Source of the DNA: Bacillus sp. SLBN-46
GTDB lineage: Bacteria > Bacillota > Bacilli > Bacillales > Cytobacillaceae
Direction: 5' to 3'
Length of the DNA: 64,000 nt
Assembly: GCF_031453555.1 (NCBI RefSeq)
Contig: NZ_JAVIZM010000001.1
Location: 98,501-162,500, forward strand
Both the position numbers and the translations under genes were made by a program. The stretch's first letter is position 1. Each line of letters starts with the position of its first letter. Below the pieces are notes generated by a model. The model was not told the DNA's origin, ran no database searches, and saw only the letters and a list, made by a program, of their open reading frames with translations. Below, piece after piece: positions 1 through 8,507 of this stretch.

Positions 1-62
1 ATTTCTCCATTTACTGGTGCATATATAGAAGCTTTCTCCTTTTTAAATATGTTGAATCTCAT
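1..62 (-). CDS. PTS glucose-type EIIA domain protein, N-terminus only (partial)
   Basis: An ATG at 62-60 lies eight bases after AGGAG and opens a frame that leaves the left edge after 20 complete codons. The peptide starts MRFNIFKKEK and runs into APVNGE. A short basic leader followed by an (A/S)PVxGE strand is how crr-type glucose EIIA proteins of Firmicutes begin; these pass phosphate from HPr to EIIBC on a histidine. Only the start is visible, so the phosphorylated histidine cannot be checked. A promoter-like sequence and a cre-like site lie upstream at 271-314, which fits a carbon-regulated PTS gene. Another biotinyl/lipoyl-like domain protein is possible. Confidence 0.55.
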   Translation of the reverse strand, partial: MRFNIFKKEKASIYAPVNGE

Positions 63-169
63 CTTCTTTACTCCTTTTTTCTTGGTTAAATGTCCATCTA
101 ACCCTATTATTATCTTACGGTCTCGTATTAACTCCTAGTACTAATAACTACAGAGCTTATACAAATAAA

Positions 170-210
170 AAAGGCATGGAGGTATAATAAAAGGACATGA
201 AGATGCCTTT
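170..210 (-). terminator. Inverted repeat, possible terminator or leader hairpin
   Basis: AAAGGCAT (170-177) and ATGCCTTT (203-210) are perfectly complementary with a 25-nt loop. On the minus strand the right arm runs into TTTTTTATTTG. It could end transcripts from the oxidoreductase gene at 326-1240, or be a hairpin in the leader of the gene starting at 62. The long loop makes it a weak terminator. Confidence 0.35.
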
Positions 211-270
211 CATTTTACCACCATGCCTGATCGTATCAGTAACATGTGATCATTATTAATTAATAACTTT

Positions 271-298
271 ATCATATCACTTTTCTGCAAGATTACAA
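271..298 (-). promoter_or_regulatory. Candidate sigma-A promoter for the EIIA-like gene
   Basis: Read on the minus strand, TTGTAA (298-293), a 16-nt spacer and TATGAT (276-271) resemble a vegetative promoter. It would start a transcript near 264, leaving a leader of about 200 nt before the ATG at 62. No other gene lies between. Confidence 0.45.
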
Positions 299-300
299 TA

Positions 301-314
301 TGTAAGCGTAAACA
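301..314. promoter_or_regulatory. Candidate cre site (CcpA operator)
   Basis: TGTAAGCGTAAACA differs from the consensus TGWAARCGYTWWCW at one position. It lies directly upstream of the -35 box at 293-298, a common place for catabolite control of PTS genes in bacilli. One near-match 14-mer can also occur by chance. Confidence 0.4.
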
Positions 315-325
315 TTTTCGTAACG

Positions 326-1240
326 CTATGATTTTTTCAATAACTCTTGGATGACTTTTTCACAGATTTCATGTGTTTTAAGCGCATCTTGTGCAGAAAT
401 CCCTGGGGTCGCATTTGTTTGTACCGATTGGACAAAATCTGCTACCATCTGTTCAAACCCACGTCTTAATAAGGTTGGCTCCCAGTCGCTGCTCCGAACA
501 TCAACTGTTTCCATATTCTTCAAAATAGTCAGTTTGGACACATTTTGGACCGTTCTTTTTTCAAGCGGCCCCATGACCTCGGCTATTTCTTCATTCGTCC
601 CATTATCACGATTCATAATGCCAATGGCCGACCTGCCGTCACTAGCAATGAATTGAACCACTACATGATAAAGAGTGTCTTCAATCATTCTACCGTTGAC
701 AATCAAATCTTTAATGGGGTATGGAAATAGATACCTCATTGTATCTATTACATGAATAAAATCATCATAAATAAACGTCTGCGGTTCTCCTGGTAGACTA
801 TTGCGGTTCTTCTGAACCACGACCATATTTGGCTCCGCCACTTCTTTTAATTTTGTATAGGAAGGGGCATATCTCCGGTTAAACCCCGTCATAAGAATGA
901 GTCCATTTTCCTCCGCCAACTCGACAAGCCTTTTCGCTCCATCATATTGATCGGAAATAGGCTTATCTACAAACACATGAATACCACGTGTTAACAGTGA
1001 CTCCACAATTTCCTCATGGGAAGCGGTAGAGGAGTGAACAAATGCCCCGCTAATGCCACTGTTCATTAATGACTCCATGTCAGCATGAAGATGTTCAAAC
1101 CGGTACTTGCTGCCAATGGACCTTAGCTTCTCTTGATTTCTTGTATAAAAATGAAACTCAATTTCTTTCATGCCGCTATAGACCGGCAGATATGCTTTTT
1201 GCGCAATATCCCCTAGACCAATAACACCCAATTTAAGCAT
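326..1240 (-). CDS. Gfo/Idh/MocA family NAD(P)-dependent oxidoreductase
   Basis: A 304-residue protein with an N-terminal Rossmann fold (GVIGLGDIA at residues 5-13) and the VDKP variant of the family E/DKP motif at 91-94, which closes the nicotinamide site. The C-terminal alpha/beta domain is that of the glucose-fructose oxidoreductase / inositol dehydrogenase family, whose members oxidise or reduce sugars and cyclitols. The substrate cannot be read from sequence. The start is an ATG after GGAGGGGG. It sits 18 bases after the DUF1456 gene on the same strand and may be read with it. Confidence 0.85.
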   Translation of the reverse strand: MLKLGVIGLGDIAQKAYLPVYSGMKEIEFHFYTRNQEKLRSIGSKYRFEHLHADMESLMNSGISGAFVHSSTASHEEIVESLLTRGIHVFVDKPISDQYDGAKRLVELAEENGLILMTGFNRRYAPSYTKLKEVAEPNMVVVQKNRNSLPGEPQTFIYDDFIHVIDTMRYLFPYPIKDLIVNGRMIEDTLYHVVVQFIASDGRSAIGIMNRDNGTNEEIAEVMGPLEKRTVQNVSKLTILKNMETVDVRSSDWEPTLLRRGFEQMVADFVQSVQTNATPGISAQDALKTHEICEKVIQELLKKS

Positions 1241-1258
1241 TTTGTTCCCCCTCCAAAC

Positions 1259-1759
1259 TTAATCTCGGTATTGTATAGCTAGTCCTTTTAAGAAGTTTCT
1301 AGCGTATTTGTCACCGCACTCTTTATAATTTTTATGGCCTACTTTTCTTAATAAAGCACTTAATTCACCTTTTGTGATCGTAATCCCTGCACTATCTAAT
1401 ATATCAATCATATCTTCACTAGTTAGAGATAGTGCTATTTTCAATTTCTTTAAAAGGATATTATTCACACTTTCCTTAGAGAATTGTGGTCTATCAGGTT
1501 GGCCGGGTTTTGGCTCTTGCCTGCCGCGCTTAAAGGTAATAAGGCCATTTAAAAATGACTCAAACATCTTATTATTGCATTTTATTACGTCTTCCTCATT
1601 GTCTTCCTCATAATCTACATCGTCATTTGATTTTGTAAGAATTTTAAGGACTTCCTCTTTTGTAACTTCAACGCCACCAAGCTTAAAGATCTCAACCATA
1701 TCCGTATTTTTTATATCCAAAGCATATCTTAATCGTATTAATATATCATTATTTTCCAT
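1259..1759 (-). CDS. DUF1456 family protein (YehS-like)
   Basis: A 166-residue soluble protein made of two related halves. Each half has an N-terminal helix with a (N/V)NDILI/LRYAL-type sequence and then a helix pair ending in TKEEVLKIL (about residues 3-41) or TKGELSALL (about 98-139). This duplicated arrangement is typical of the DUF1456/YehS family, whose biochemical role is unknown to me. The linker at about 45-60 is very acidic (a run of D and E). GGAGGG lies some distance upstream of the ATG. It is downstream of rlmCD on the same strand with a 26-bp gap, so co-transcription is plausible. Confidence 0.75.
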   Translation of the reverse strand: MENNDILIRLRYALDIKNTDMVEIFKLGGVEVTKEEVLKILTKSNDDVDYEEDNEEDVIKCNNKMFESFLNGLITFKRGRQEPKPGQPDRPQFSKESVNNILLKKLKIALSLTSEDMIDILDSAGITITKGELSALLRKVGHKNYKECGDKYARNFLKGLAIQYRD

Positions 1760-1785
1760 TTAGAATAGAACCCTCCATACTTCTT

Positions 1786-3156
1786 CTACTTTCTCTCAAG
1801 CCAGGCACAGCACTCGACGTGCGTCGTCATTGGGAACATATCAACCGGTTGCACTTCTACTGTCTTGTAGCCTCCGTCTTCTAAAATCCGCAGATCCCTT
1901 GCTAACGTTCCTGGGTTGCAAGATACGTAGACAACCTTCTTCGGCTTCATCTCAATAATCGTTTGCAGCAATGCTTCATCGCAGCCTTTGCGCGGTGGGT
2001 CCACTACTAAAACATCCGCCGTATTTCCTTCCTTGTACCACTTTGGAATCACAACCTCTGCTTCACCGGCAGCGAATTCCGCGTTCTTGATTTCATTCAA
2101 TGCCGCATTTCGCTTTGCATCTTCAATCGCCTCAGGAACCACTTCTACACCAAATACTTTTTTGGCCTTTTGTGCTAAAAATAAAGAAATTGTTCCAATG
2201 CCACAATAGGCATCAATGACATTTTCTTCTCCACTTAAATTGGCATATTCCAGTGCTTTCTCATACAAGACCTTTGTCTGAACAGGATTTACCTGGTAAA
2301 ACGATAGAGCTGATATCGCAAACTTTACATCACCAATATAATCATAGATGACCTCGTTCCCCCATAAAACATTGGTTTTCTCCCCCATGATTACATTGGT
2401 TCGTTTGGAATTAACATTGTGAACGATTGATTTTAACTTAGGCAATCGAGCGACCATTTCCTCAACCAGCCGATTTTTCTGTGGCAGGTCCGTGGTTCTT
2501 GTAATGATGACAACCATCAGTTCTTCCGTTTGTTGACCATAGCGCGCCATAATATGCCTAAGTACACCTTTATGGCTTTCCTCCTGGTAGGCAGGAATAC
2601 CAAGCTCAGTGCAAATTTCCTTTACTACCTGGACTGCTTCATTCACCTCAGGCAACTGAATCAAGCTTTCATTGGTATCAACAATTTCATGGCTTCTTGG
2701 CTTGAAAAATCCAGCAATCAGTTTACCATCTTTCTCTCCGACTGGTACCTGTGCTTTGTTGCGATAATGGAACGGTTCTTCCATCCCTAGAATCGGATGT
2801 ACGACCACATCCTCTAATTTGCCGATCCGAGTGAGCACTTGCCGAACTTGATTTTCTTTATATTTCAGCTGCCCTTCGTAGCTAATGTGCTCAAGCTGAC
2901 AGCCGCCGTATTTATGTTTTTCTTCACTGGGAATATCGACACGGTACGGGCTTTTTTCATATAGCTCGATTAACCGGCCGATTCCATATCCTTTACCGGT
3001 CTTAATTACCTTAATCTTCGCTTTTTCACCAGGCAGACCATTGGGGATGAATAACGGATAACCCTCAACCTTTGCAACTCCTGCTCCGTCATGGGTTATA
3101 TCCTCAAAAATGACATCTATATAATCGTTCTTATTTACCGGTACTGTTCTGCTCAT
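1786..3156 (-). CDS. rlmCD: 23S rRNA (uracil-C5)-methyltransferase, RlmCD/RumA type
   Basis: This 456-residue SAM-dependent enzyme makes 5-methyluridine in 23S rRNA. The B. subtilis homologue YefA is known to modify both U747 and U1939; dual specificity here is inferred. An N-terminal TRAM domain (about 1-65) precedes a cysteine-containing CQLEH segment and the Rossmann methyltransferase domain with [14 protein letters not shown] and the catalytic SCNPGT motif (nucleophile Cys near residue 413). The ATG lies nine bases after AAAGGA. Its position next to dagK and gatCAB matches the B. subtilis yefA locus, although pncB, pncA and the small gene at 3293 lie between it and dagK here. Confidence 0.92.
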   Translation of the reverse strand: MSRTVPVNKNDYIDVIFEDITHDGAGVAKVEGYPLFIPNGLPGEKAKIKVIKTGKGYGIGRLIELYEKSPYRVDIPSEEKHKYGGCQLEHISYEGQLKYKENQVRQVLTRIGKLEDVVVHPILGMEEPFHYRNKAQVPVGEKDGKLIAGFFKPRSHEIVDTNESLIQLPEVNEAVQVVKEICTELGIPAYQEESHKGVLRHIMARYGQQTEELMVVIITRTTDLPQKNRLVEEMVARLPKLKSIVHNVNSKRTNVIMGEKTNVLWGNEVIYDYIGDVKFAISALSFYQVNPVQTKVLYEKALEYANLSGEENVIDAYCGIGTISLFLAQKAKKVFGVEVVPEAIEDAKRNAALNEIKNAEFAAGEAEVVIPKWYKEGNTADVLVVDPPRKGCDEALLQTIIEMKPKKVVYVSCNPGTLARDLRILEDGGYKTVEVQPVDMFPMTTHVECCAWLERK

Positions 3157-3292
3157 TTGCTTCGTCCTTTGCTCCGTTTTTGACTAGAAGAATTGTATCA
3201 CATTCTGAGGAAGAATACGAAACAGGCCCCATGCGATATGAGTTTTATGCTAAAATTTTCCTATACTGTTATTTGTTTTGAGAGGAGCCACT

Positions 3293-4009
3293 ATGAAAAA
3301 AAGAAATTGGCTTTACCTTTGCTTGATTGTTCTATTATTTACAGCAGGCTGGTATGGTTATCAAACTGCGACTGACGATACCTATGAAGGCATGTCCATT
3401 ATTCCTGAAGAGCATAAAGACATCCCCTTATATCCCGGATTAGAACCAACAAGAAGTGAGTATGTGATGGAAGGCGATTCTTGGCGGGAGGTTTTTGCAT
3501 TTTATGAAAAACAGCTGCCTAAGCGAGGCTGGATTTTAAGTAATAAAGGTTCGGCTCTCGATGATGGGGATCCTGAAAACGATTGGTCGGGAGCGTATTC
3601 CGAATGGACAAAGGAAGGGTTCGACGGTGTATTATGGATTTCGGTCACCTATAATCAAGGAGACAAGCAAACAGAGGTCATGTTTGATCAAACTCCAATT
3701 CTACATTCCGCCACTTGGATTGAGCATGCACCTGAAAGCCTATGTATGCATGCTGATGCGTTACGGCCAGACTGTGTGAAGGTTACTGATCCGGATGAAA
3801 TAAAGGCAATCATTCATTTTATTAATAATGCATATGATTCAAAAGAAAAAGCACCTGCTCAAAAAAATGCAGGCAGAATAGACTTTGGAACCTTTGATGT
3901 ATACTTCCAATATAAAAAGGATGAGGAGATTATTCTTTGGTCAGAGAAGGGTACTAAAAAAATGAAACCCGAGCCAGAGTTTTTGGCACTTTTGAAGCGG
4001 TCGTCCTAA
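3293..4009 (+). CDS. Membrane-anchored or secreted protein of unknown function
   Basis: The ATG at 3293 follows AGAGGAG by five bases and is preferred to an in-frame TTG at 3278 that lies before the ribosome site. The 238-residue product starts with a basic MKKRNW and one hydrophobic helix (residues 5-22) without a lipobox cysteine, so it is probably anchored by its N-terminus outside the cell. The rest is polar and rich in D, E, W and Y, with three tryptophans close together around 80-110. I do not recognise a family with confidence. It is transcribed against both neighbours and ends directly at a direct repeat. Confidence 0.7.
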   Translation: MKKRNWLYLCLIVLLFTAGWYGYQTATDDTYEGMSIIPEEHKDIPLYPGLEPTRSEYVMEGDSWREVFAFYEKQLPKRGWILSNKGSALDDGDPENDWSGAYSEWTKEGFDGVLWISVTYNQGDKQTEVMFDQTPILHSATWIEHAPESLCMHADALRPDCVKVTDPDEIKAIIHFINNAYDSKEKAPAQKNAGRIDFGTFDVYFQYKKDEEIILWSEKGTKKMKPEPEFLALLKRSS

Positions 4010-4112
4010 TGAAAGACATTTCTATTCAAATTTCCTTATATTTTGTCCTTCATCGGCTTTATGAAGGACATTTCTTTTCATATTCTCTTATGTTTTGTCC
4101 TTCATCGGCTTT
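4009..4112. repeat. Two-copy 52-bp direct repeat with self-complementary ends
   Basis: The unit beginning ATGAAAGACATTTCT at 4009 is repeated at 4061 as ATGAAGGACATTTCT, an exact 52-bp period, with both units ending TTTTGTCCTTCATCGGCTTT. Within each unit the ends are complementary (ATGAAGGACA with TGTCCTTCAT in the second), so each can form a hairpin with a loop of about 25 nt. The first copy overlaps the stop codon of the preceding gene. A diverged third copy lies at 22279-22322. Confidence 0.85.
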
Positions 4113-4162
4113 TCTTTATTAACAAACACCAAAAAGACGCCCCTCTCAGGACGCCCTATCAT

Positions 4163-5626
4163 TTATTCTTTCATCGCAGCTACTTTCTCTTTTACCTCTT
4201 CAATATTCTTCATTTTGTTATCCCAGCACTTTTGGCTTAAGTCGACTGGGTATTCTTCTGGGTTCATAATCCGCTTGTATTCTTCCCATAACGAATCTAA
4301 ATTCGCCTTTAAATAATCACGTGATTCTTCCAAACAAGGAAGCTCATACACAAGTTCGCCATCAACAAAAATATTTTCATGAAGCGGTTTAGCCGTAAAG
4401 TTTGTAACCACCTTATTAATGTACGTATGAGTGGGATGGAACATTCTCAGACGCTTTTCAGGGAGCTTCTCATCCTCCATCGCAATATAATCGCCCTCTG
4501 CATGGTGATTCGTATTATTAATAATGCGATAGATTTTTTTCAGCCCTGGAGTCGTTACTTTCTCCGGATTAGAGGAAATTTTAATCGTATCCTCCAGCTC
4601 CCCCTTGTCATTCTCAATACAAACGATTTTATAAACAGCCCCAAGTGCAGCTTGATCATAGGCAGTAATTAGCTTTGTACCAATTCCCCAGCTATCAATT
4701 TTTGCACCCTGTGCCTTCAAGTTAATAATCGTATACTCATCTAAATCGCTGGAAGCGTAAATTTTTGCATTCTTAAATCCAGCTTCATCCAATAACTTAC
4801 GTGCTTCTTTAGAAAGATACGCAAGGTCTCCGCTATCTAAGCGAATCCCAATAAAGTTAATCTGATCTCCCATCTCTTTTGCCACTTTAATCGCATTCGG
4901 CACGCCAAGACGGAGTGTATCATACGTATCAACTAAGAACACACAATCCTTATGGGACTCCGCATACTTACGAAAAGCTGTATATTCATCTTTATATGCT
5001 TGAACCATGGAATGAGCATGGGTACCAGCGACTGGAATCCCAAACAATTTTCCTGCTCTCACGTTACTTGTTGCTTCGAAACCTGCAAGGTAAGCCGCTC
5101 TCGTTCCCCAAATAGCTGCGTCCATCTCCTGGGCACGTCTTGTCCCAAATTCCATTGCAACCTCATTGCCCACAACTTGTTTGATTCTTGTAGCTTTCGT
5201 GGCAATTAATGTTTGGTAATTCACAATGTTGAGCAAAGCTGTTTCAATTAACTGTGCTTCAGCCAAAGGCGCTTCTACTCGTAAAATCGGCTCATTGCCA
5301 AAAACGAGTTCGCCCTCTTTCATTCCACGAATGGTTCCAGTGAACCTTATATTTTTTAGATATTCAAGAAAATCTTCTTGATAACCAACTTCATTTTTTA
5401 AGTACTCAAGGTCGTCTTCCGTAAAGTGGAATTTTCGAATGTACTGAATGACCTTTTCAAGACCAGCGAAAACAGCATAGCCATTCCCAAACGGTAGCTT
5501 GCGGAAAAATAATTCGAAGACCGCACGTTTATTATGTATACCATCTCTCCAATATGTCTCTGTCATATTAATCTGATAAAGATCGGTATGAAGAGTATAA
5601 CTATCATCTTGATAAATGTGTTTCAT
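4163..5626 (-). CDS. pncB: Nicotinate phosphoribosyltransferase
   Basis: The enzyme joins nicotinate and PRPP, with ATP use, to form nicotinate mononucleotide in NAD salvage. At 487 residues it has the length of the long Firmicutes PncB form. Recognisable family segments are the N-terminal YTLHTDLYQINMTETYW, the FGTRRAQ loop, GTHAHSMVQAY around residue 200-215 and the phosphate-binding LDSGDLAYLS segment. The ATG follows CGGAGGG. It lies 63 bases downstream of pncA on the same strand; the two enzymes catalyse consecutive steps. Confidence 0.95.
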   Translation of the reverse strand: MKHIYQDDSYTLHTDLYQINMTETYWRDGIHNKRAVFELFFRKLPFGNGYAVFAGLEKVIQYIRKFHFTEDDLEYLKNEVGYQEDFLEYLKNIRFTGTIRGMKEGELVFGNEPILRVEAPLAEAQLIETALLNIVNYQTLIATKATRIKQVVGNEVAMEFGTRRAQEMDAAIWGTRAAYLAGFEATSNVRAGKLFGIPVAGTHAHSMVQAYKDEYTAFRKYAESHKDCVFLVDTYDTLRLGVPNAIKVAKEMGDQINFIGIRLDSGDLAYLSKEARKLLDEAGFKNAKIYASSDLDEYTIINLKAQGAKIDSWGIGTKLITAYDQAALGAVYKIVCIENDKGELEDTIKISSNPEKVTTPGLKKIYRIINNTNHHAEGDYIAMEDEKLPEKRLRMFHPTHTYINKVVTNFTAKPLHENIFVDGELVYELPCLEESRDYLKANLDSLWEEYKRIMNPEEYPVDLSQKCWDNKMKNIEEVKEKVAAMKE

Positions 5627-5689
5627 AATCGCCCTCCGAAATACTATTACAGATTCTCACTATTACAAACAATAATATCATTAAAAAGA

Positions 5690-6235
5690 CTATTTCACCA
5701 TAGCACCAAGCGATTGTTCAAAATGTCCGAGGGCCCATTCATGTCCCGCTTGATTGAATGAGGCAACAGCGTCCTTGTAAACAACGATTTTGAAGCCTTT
5801 ATTATACGCATCTACCGCCGTATGCAGCACACAAATATCCGTACAAACCCCCACCAAATGAACCTCCGTAATGCCACGCTCCCTTAATTTGATTTCCAAA
5901 TCTGTACCAGCGAAGGCAGAGTACCGTGTTTTATCCATAAAAACAACATTTTCCTGGTCTTTATTTTTCTCATATTCATCCTTTAATGCTCCAAATAAGT
6001 CTCTTCCAGATGAACCACGAAGATTATGCGGTGGGAATAATTTTGTTTCCGGATGGTATTCATCCCCTTGGTCATGGACATCAATAGCAAAGACCACGTA
6101 ATCGCCATTTTCAATAAACTCGTTCGTTAGTTGAGTGATTTTCTCCTCTATGGTCTGACCTGGTTTTCCACATGTTAGTGCCCCACTATCTGCAACAAAA
6201 TCAAATGTATAGTCAATGTTGATCAATGCCTTCAT
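5690..6235 (-). CDS. pncA: Nicotinamidase (isochorismatase-fold hydrolase)
   Basis: This 181-residue cysteine hydrolase deamidates nicotinamide to nicotinate, which pncB just downstream then uses. The triad is visible: Asp in NIDYTFDF near residue 8-12, Lys in MDKTRYSAF, and the nucleophile Cys in GVCTDICVLHTA, with a cis-peptide region between them. Metal-binding residues are expected in the AIDVHDQGDEYHPE segment. The ATG at 6235 is placed eight bases after AAGGGG and is preferred over a GTG at 6244 that overlaps that site. A terminator separates it from dagK upstream. Confidence 0.9.
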   Translation of the reverse strand: MKALINIDYTFDFVADSGALTCGKPGQTIEEKITQLTNEFIENGDYVVFAIDVHDQGDEYHPETKLFPPHNLRGSSGRDLFGALKDEYEKNKDQENVVFMDKTRYSAFAGTDLEIKLRERGITEVHLVGVCTDICVLHTAVDAYNKGFKIVVYKDAVASFNQAGHEWALGHFEQSLGAMVK

Positions 6236-6336
6236 ATCCCACACCCCTTATTTGTCTTGACGGTTGTCTACAAATCATTATCTACCTTTATTCTAGAGCT
6301 GATTCGGATTTTCCTCCTATAAAAAATCCACTCTAC

Positions 6337-6367
6337 TAAAAAAGCTCGCTCCAATTGGAACGAACTT
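6337..6367 (-). terminator. Rho-independent terminator after dagK
   Basis: On the minus strand AAGTTCGTTCC, a short AATT loop and GGAGCGAGCTT form a stem in which two positions are G-U pairs, followed by TTTTTT. It begins five bases after the dagK stop. Confidence 0.85.
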
Positions 6368-6371
6368 CTTG

Positions 6372-7313
6372 TTAGCTATATCTTTTACCCGACTCCCAAT
6401 CTGTCGGTCTGTCGAGCGGACGAATATGGTCAAGTGGCACAAACACTTCTAAATGACGGTACAGATTTTCAAACTCTGCTGGTAGCAGTCCGCCAAATTC
6501 ACCGTCTAAATTTAACTGCACCCTGTCATCGGAATACACTTTAATACGATTTGCCTGTGTGTAAATGACATTGGGGTCATTCACATGTTCACCGCGAACG
6601 GCTAAGGTTGAGATCCGAATAAACTCAGCCAAATTCACTTTTTTCAAAATTAACAACGAAAACAATCCATCATTGATCGAGGCATCAGGCGCAAGCTTTT
6701 CAAATCCTCCAATGGAATTCGTCAAGCCAACAAGGAACATCATGGCTTCTCCTTCGAAAAGCTTCCCATCATATTCAAGCTTTAGATGCGAGGATTTAAT
6801 TGAAGGAATCATTTCCATTCCTTTTAGGTAGTAGGCAAGCTGACCAAGCATTGTTTTTAATTTGCTAGGGACCTCATATGTAAGCTCAGTAAGCCTTCCG
6901 CCACCTGCGATATTTATAAAATACTTTTCATTAATACGACCAATATCAACGGGAATTAATTCCCCTTTTGTGATTATGTCGACAGCGGCTCCAATATCCC
7001 TTGGAATTTGAAGCGCACGGGCAAAATCATTTGTTGTTCCAGCTGGAATAATGCCTAATTTCGGACGATACTCCTGCTCAGCTAAGCCGTTAACCACTTC
7101 ATGAATAGTTCCATCTCCACCCGCAGCAATGACTACGTCGTATTGACGTTCAACAGCAATTCGTGCTGCATTCGTTGCATCACCTGCTCCGGTTGTGGCA
7201 TGACAAGAAGCTTCATAGCCAGCCGCCTCTAATTTCATCAGTATCTCCGGCAACTGACGCTTAATCAATTCACGTCCTGAAGTTGGATTATAAATTAGTC
7301 TTGCTCTTTTCAT
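6372..7313 (-). CDS. dagK: Diacylglycerol kinase (lipid kinase, DagK/YerQ type)
   Basis: The enzyme phosphorylates diacylglycerol to phosphatidic acid, recycling lipid released during lipoteichoic acid synthesis. The DAGK catalytic domain is visible near the start: the IYNPTSG strand, AAGGDGTIHEVVNGL (ATP site), and GTTNDFAR. The C-terminal domain holds the NLDGEFGG strand. Five consecutive ATG codons (7325-7311) precede KRARLIYNP; I place the start at the last, but translation could begin at any. The Shine-Dalgarno sequence is weak (TTAGGATG). The gene sits beside the gatCAB/rlmCD block as in B. subtilis. Confidence 0.9.
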   Translation of the reverse strand: MKRARLIYNPTSGRELIKRQLPEILMKLEAAGYEASCHATTGAGDATNAARIAVERQYDVVIAAGGDGTIHEVVNGLAEQEYRPKLGIIPAGTTNDFARALQIPRDIGAAVDIITKGELIPVDIGRINEKYFINIAGGGRLTELTYEVPSKLKTMLGQLAYYLKGMEMIPSIKSSHLKLEYDGKLFEGEAMMFLVGLTNSIGGFEKLAPDASINDGLFSLLILKKVNLAEFIRISTLAVRGEHVNDPNVIYTQANRIKVYSDDRVQLNLDGEFGGLLPAEFENLYRHLEVFVPLDHIRPLDRPTDWESGKRYS

Positions 7314-7491
7314 CATCATCATCATCCTAATTTTTTTAAATAACAACGACTCTGTCAATTCTATATTCTACCAATTATTATGCTCGCTTACAAACATAAC
7401 GCGAAGCCATAAGTACTATTCTCTCTCCAGAGTCCACCTTCTATCATAATCTTTTTATTTTTTTTTGCAAAAAATAAGATGATGTTTTCTA

Positions 7492-8418
7492 CTAATTGCT
7501 ATTAAGACTTACATTATAGGCATTAACAATATTGATACGGTGTTTGCCTTCTCCTGCTTGATAAACCGCATTTTTCAACACAGATGAATTCTCTATACCT
7601 TCAGAGGAATCCGTGTCCTCCGACACCTTCCATTCGCCATCCTTTCCGCGAACATCCTCGACTCCAACTGCCGCTACCTTCAAATCACTATTTTTCGCAA
7701 CATCGACCATAACCGATGAAGCACTTTCAATATTCCAATCATTCGCGAGCGTCCTAGGCTTTAACGTAAGCTCGTTGCCGTTACCGATCACCTCAAGCTT
7801 CACATCACTTGGTACAAGAAGCGTTGCCGCAACATTTCCTTGTAAATCAAACGGCCCCACCTCATTTGGCAAACTCTTCACATTCAGATATAACGTATCG
7901 CCTCTTTTGTTTGCTGAAATCATATCTTCTGTTGTTTTTAAAAGCTTATCTTTCTTCCCTGTTTGAACCCGATACGTACCAAACATAGAAACCTCTTTTT
8001 CTTCTGTCGCCTCAATCGTCATATCATAGCCGACCGTTCTGACTACCACTCGTTTGATACTATCATCCATCTGATAGGAATAGGCAGGAAGCTCAAATGA
8101 CCGCTCTTCCCTCGCAATTAATTCCTCCACCTTATCCATTAGACCTGTCGAGCTAATGACCGCAAACACTATTCCCGTCGTCCCCATCAGTCCGACAAAG
8201 AAAATACTAAGAAAATCATATTTTAACACCGGCTTTTCCTGCCGTGACAAAAATAAATACAGTAAAATTTCGACGCCCAGAACGATTAATAGAATGGGCC
8301 ACCACGCACTCATCACCTGAACCATACTATACCCAAGAAATCTTGAAAAAAAGAGGAAAAGTCCAAGAAACAGGAGCGATCCTCCCATTGAAAATGTACC
8401 CACACGCCAGGTTCTCAT
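7492..8418 (-). CDS. LiaF-like membrane protein with C-terminal beta-sheet domain
   Basis: A 308-residue protein whose first 95 residues hold three membrane segments (about 10-28, 38-57 and 68-90). They are followed by a polar, strand-rich region from about 105 that resembles the beta-helix-like domains (DUF4097/toastrack type) found on envelope-stress proteins such as LiaF. The ATG overlaps the stop of the 30-residue peptide gene (ATGA), so translation is coupled. As last gene of the ECF sigma unit it may sense or tune that system; this is inference from position and architecture. Confidence 0.7.
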   Translation of the reverse strand: MRTWRVGTFSMGGSLLFLGLFLFFSRFLGYSMVQVMSAWWPILLIVLGVEILLYLFLSRQEKPVLKYDFLSIFFVGLMGTTGIVFAVISSTGLMDKVEELIAREERSFELPAYSYQMDDSIKRVVVRTVGYDMTIEATEEKEVSMFGTYRVQTGKKDKLLKTTEDMISANKRGDTLYLNVKSLPNEVGPFDLQGNVAATLLVPSDVKLEVIGNGNELTLKPRTLANDWNIESASSVMVDVAKNSDLKVAAVGVEDVRGKDGEWKVSEDTDSSEGIENSSVLKNAVYQAGEGKHRINIVNAYNVSLNSN

Positions 8419-8507
8419 ACCTCTTCCTCCTTTCTTTTTCTAAAAAGGAACCCAATTCCGGCTCCGATTAGGACCACCCCTGTTATCCTATTTCTCCACT
8501 TACTCAT
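8415..8507 (-). CDS. 30-residue basic membrane peptide
   Basis: A short frame from ATG 8507 to TGA 8415 gives a 30-residue peptide. It consists of a basic start (MSKWRNR), a glycine-rich hydrophobic core (ITGVVLIGAGIGFLF) and a charged tail (RKRKEEEV). GGGAGG lies upstream of the ATG. Its first eight bases overlap the end of the preceding gene and its stop overlaps the next start in ATGA. Such double coupling, a good ribosome site and a plausible single membrane helix argue that it is real. It may be a small partner of the neighbouring membrane proteins. Confidence 0.7.
   Translation of the reverse strand: MSKWRNRITGVVLIGAGIGFLFRKRKEEEV

Noticed and set aside
4122..4160. Terminator for pncB in the GACGCCC-rich segment
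   Set aside because: The two GACGCCC blocks are in the same orientation, so they do not pair; it is a short direct repeat.
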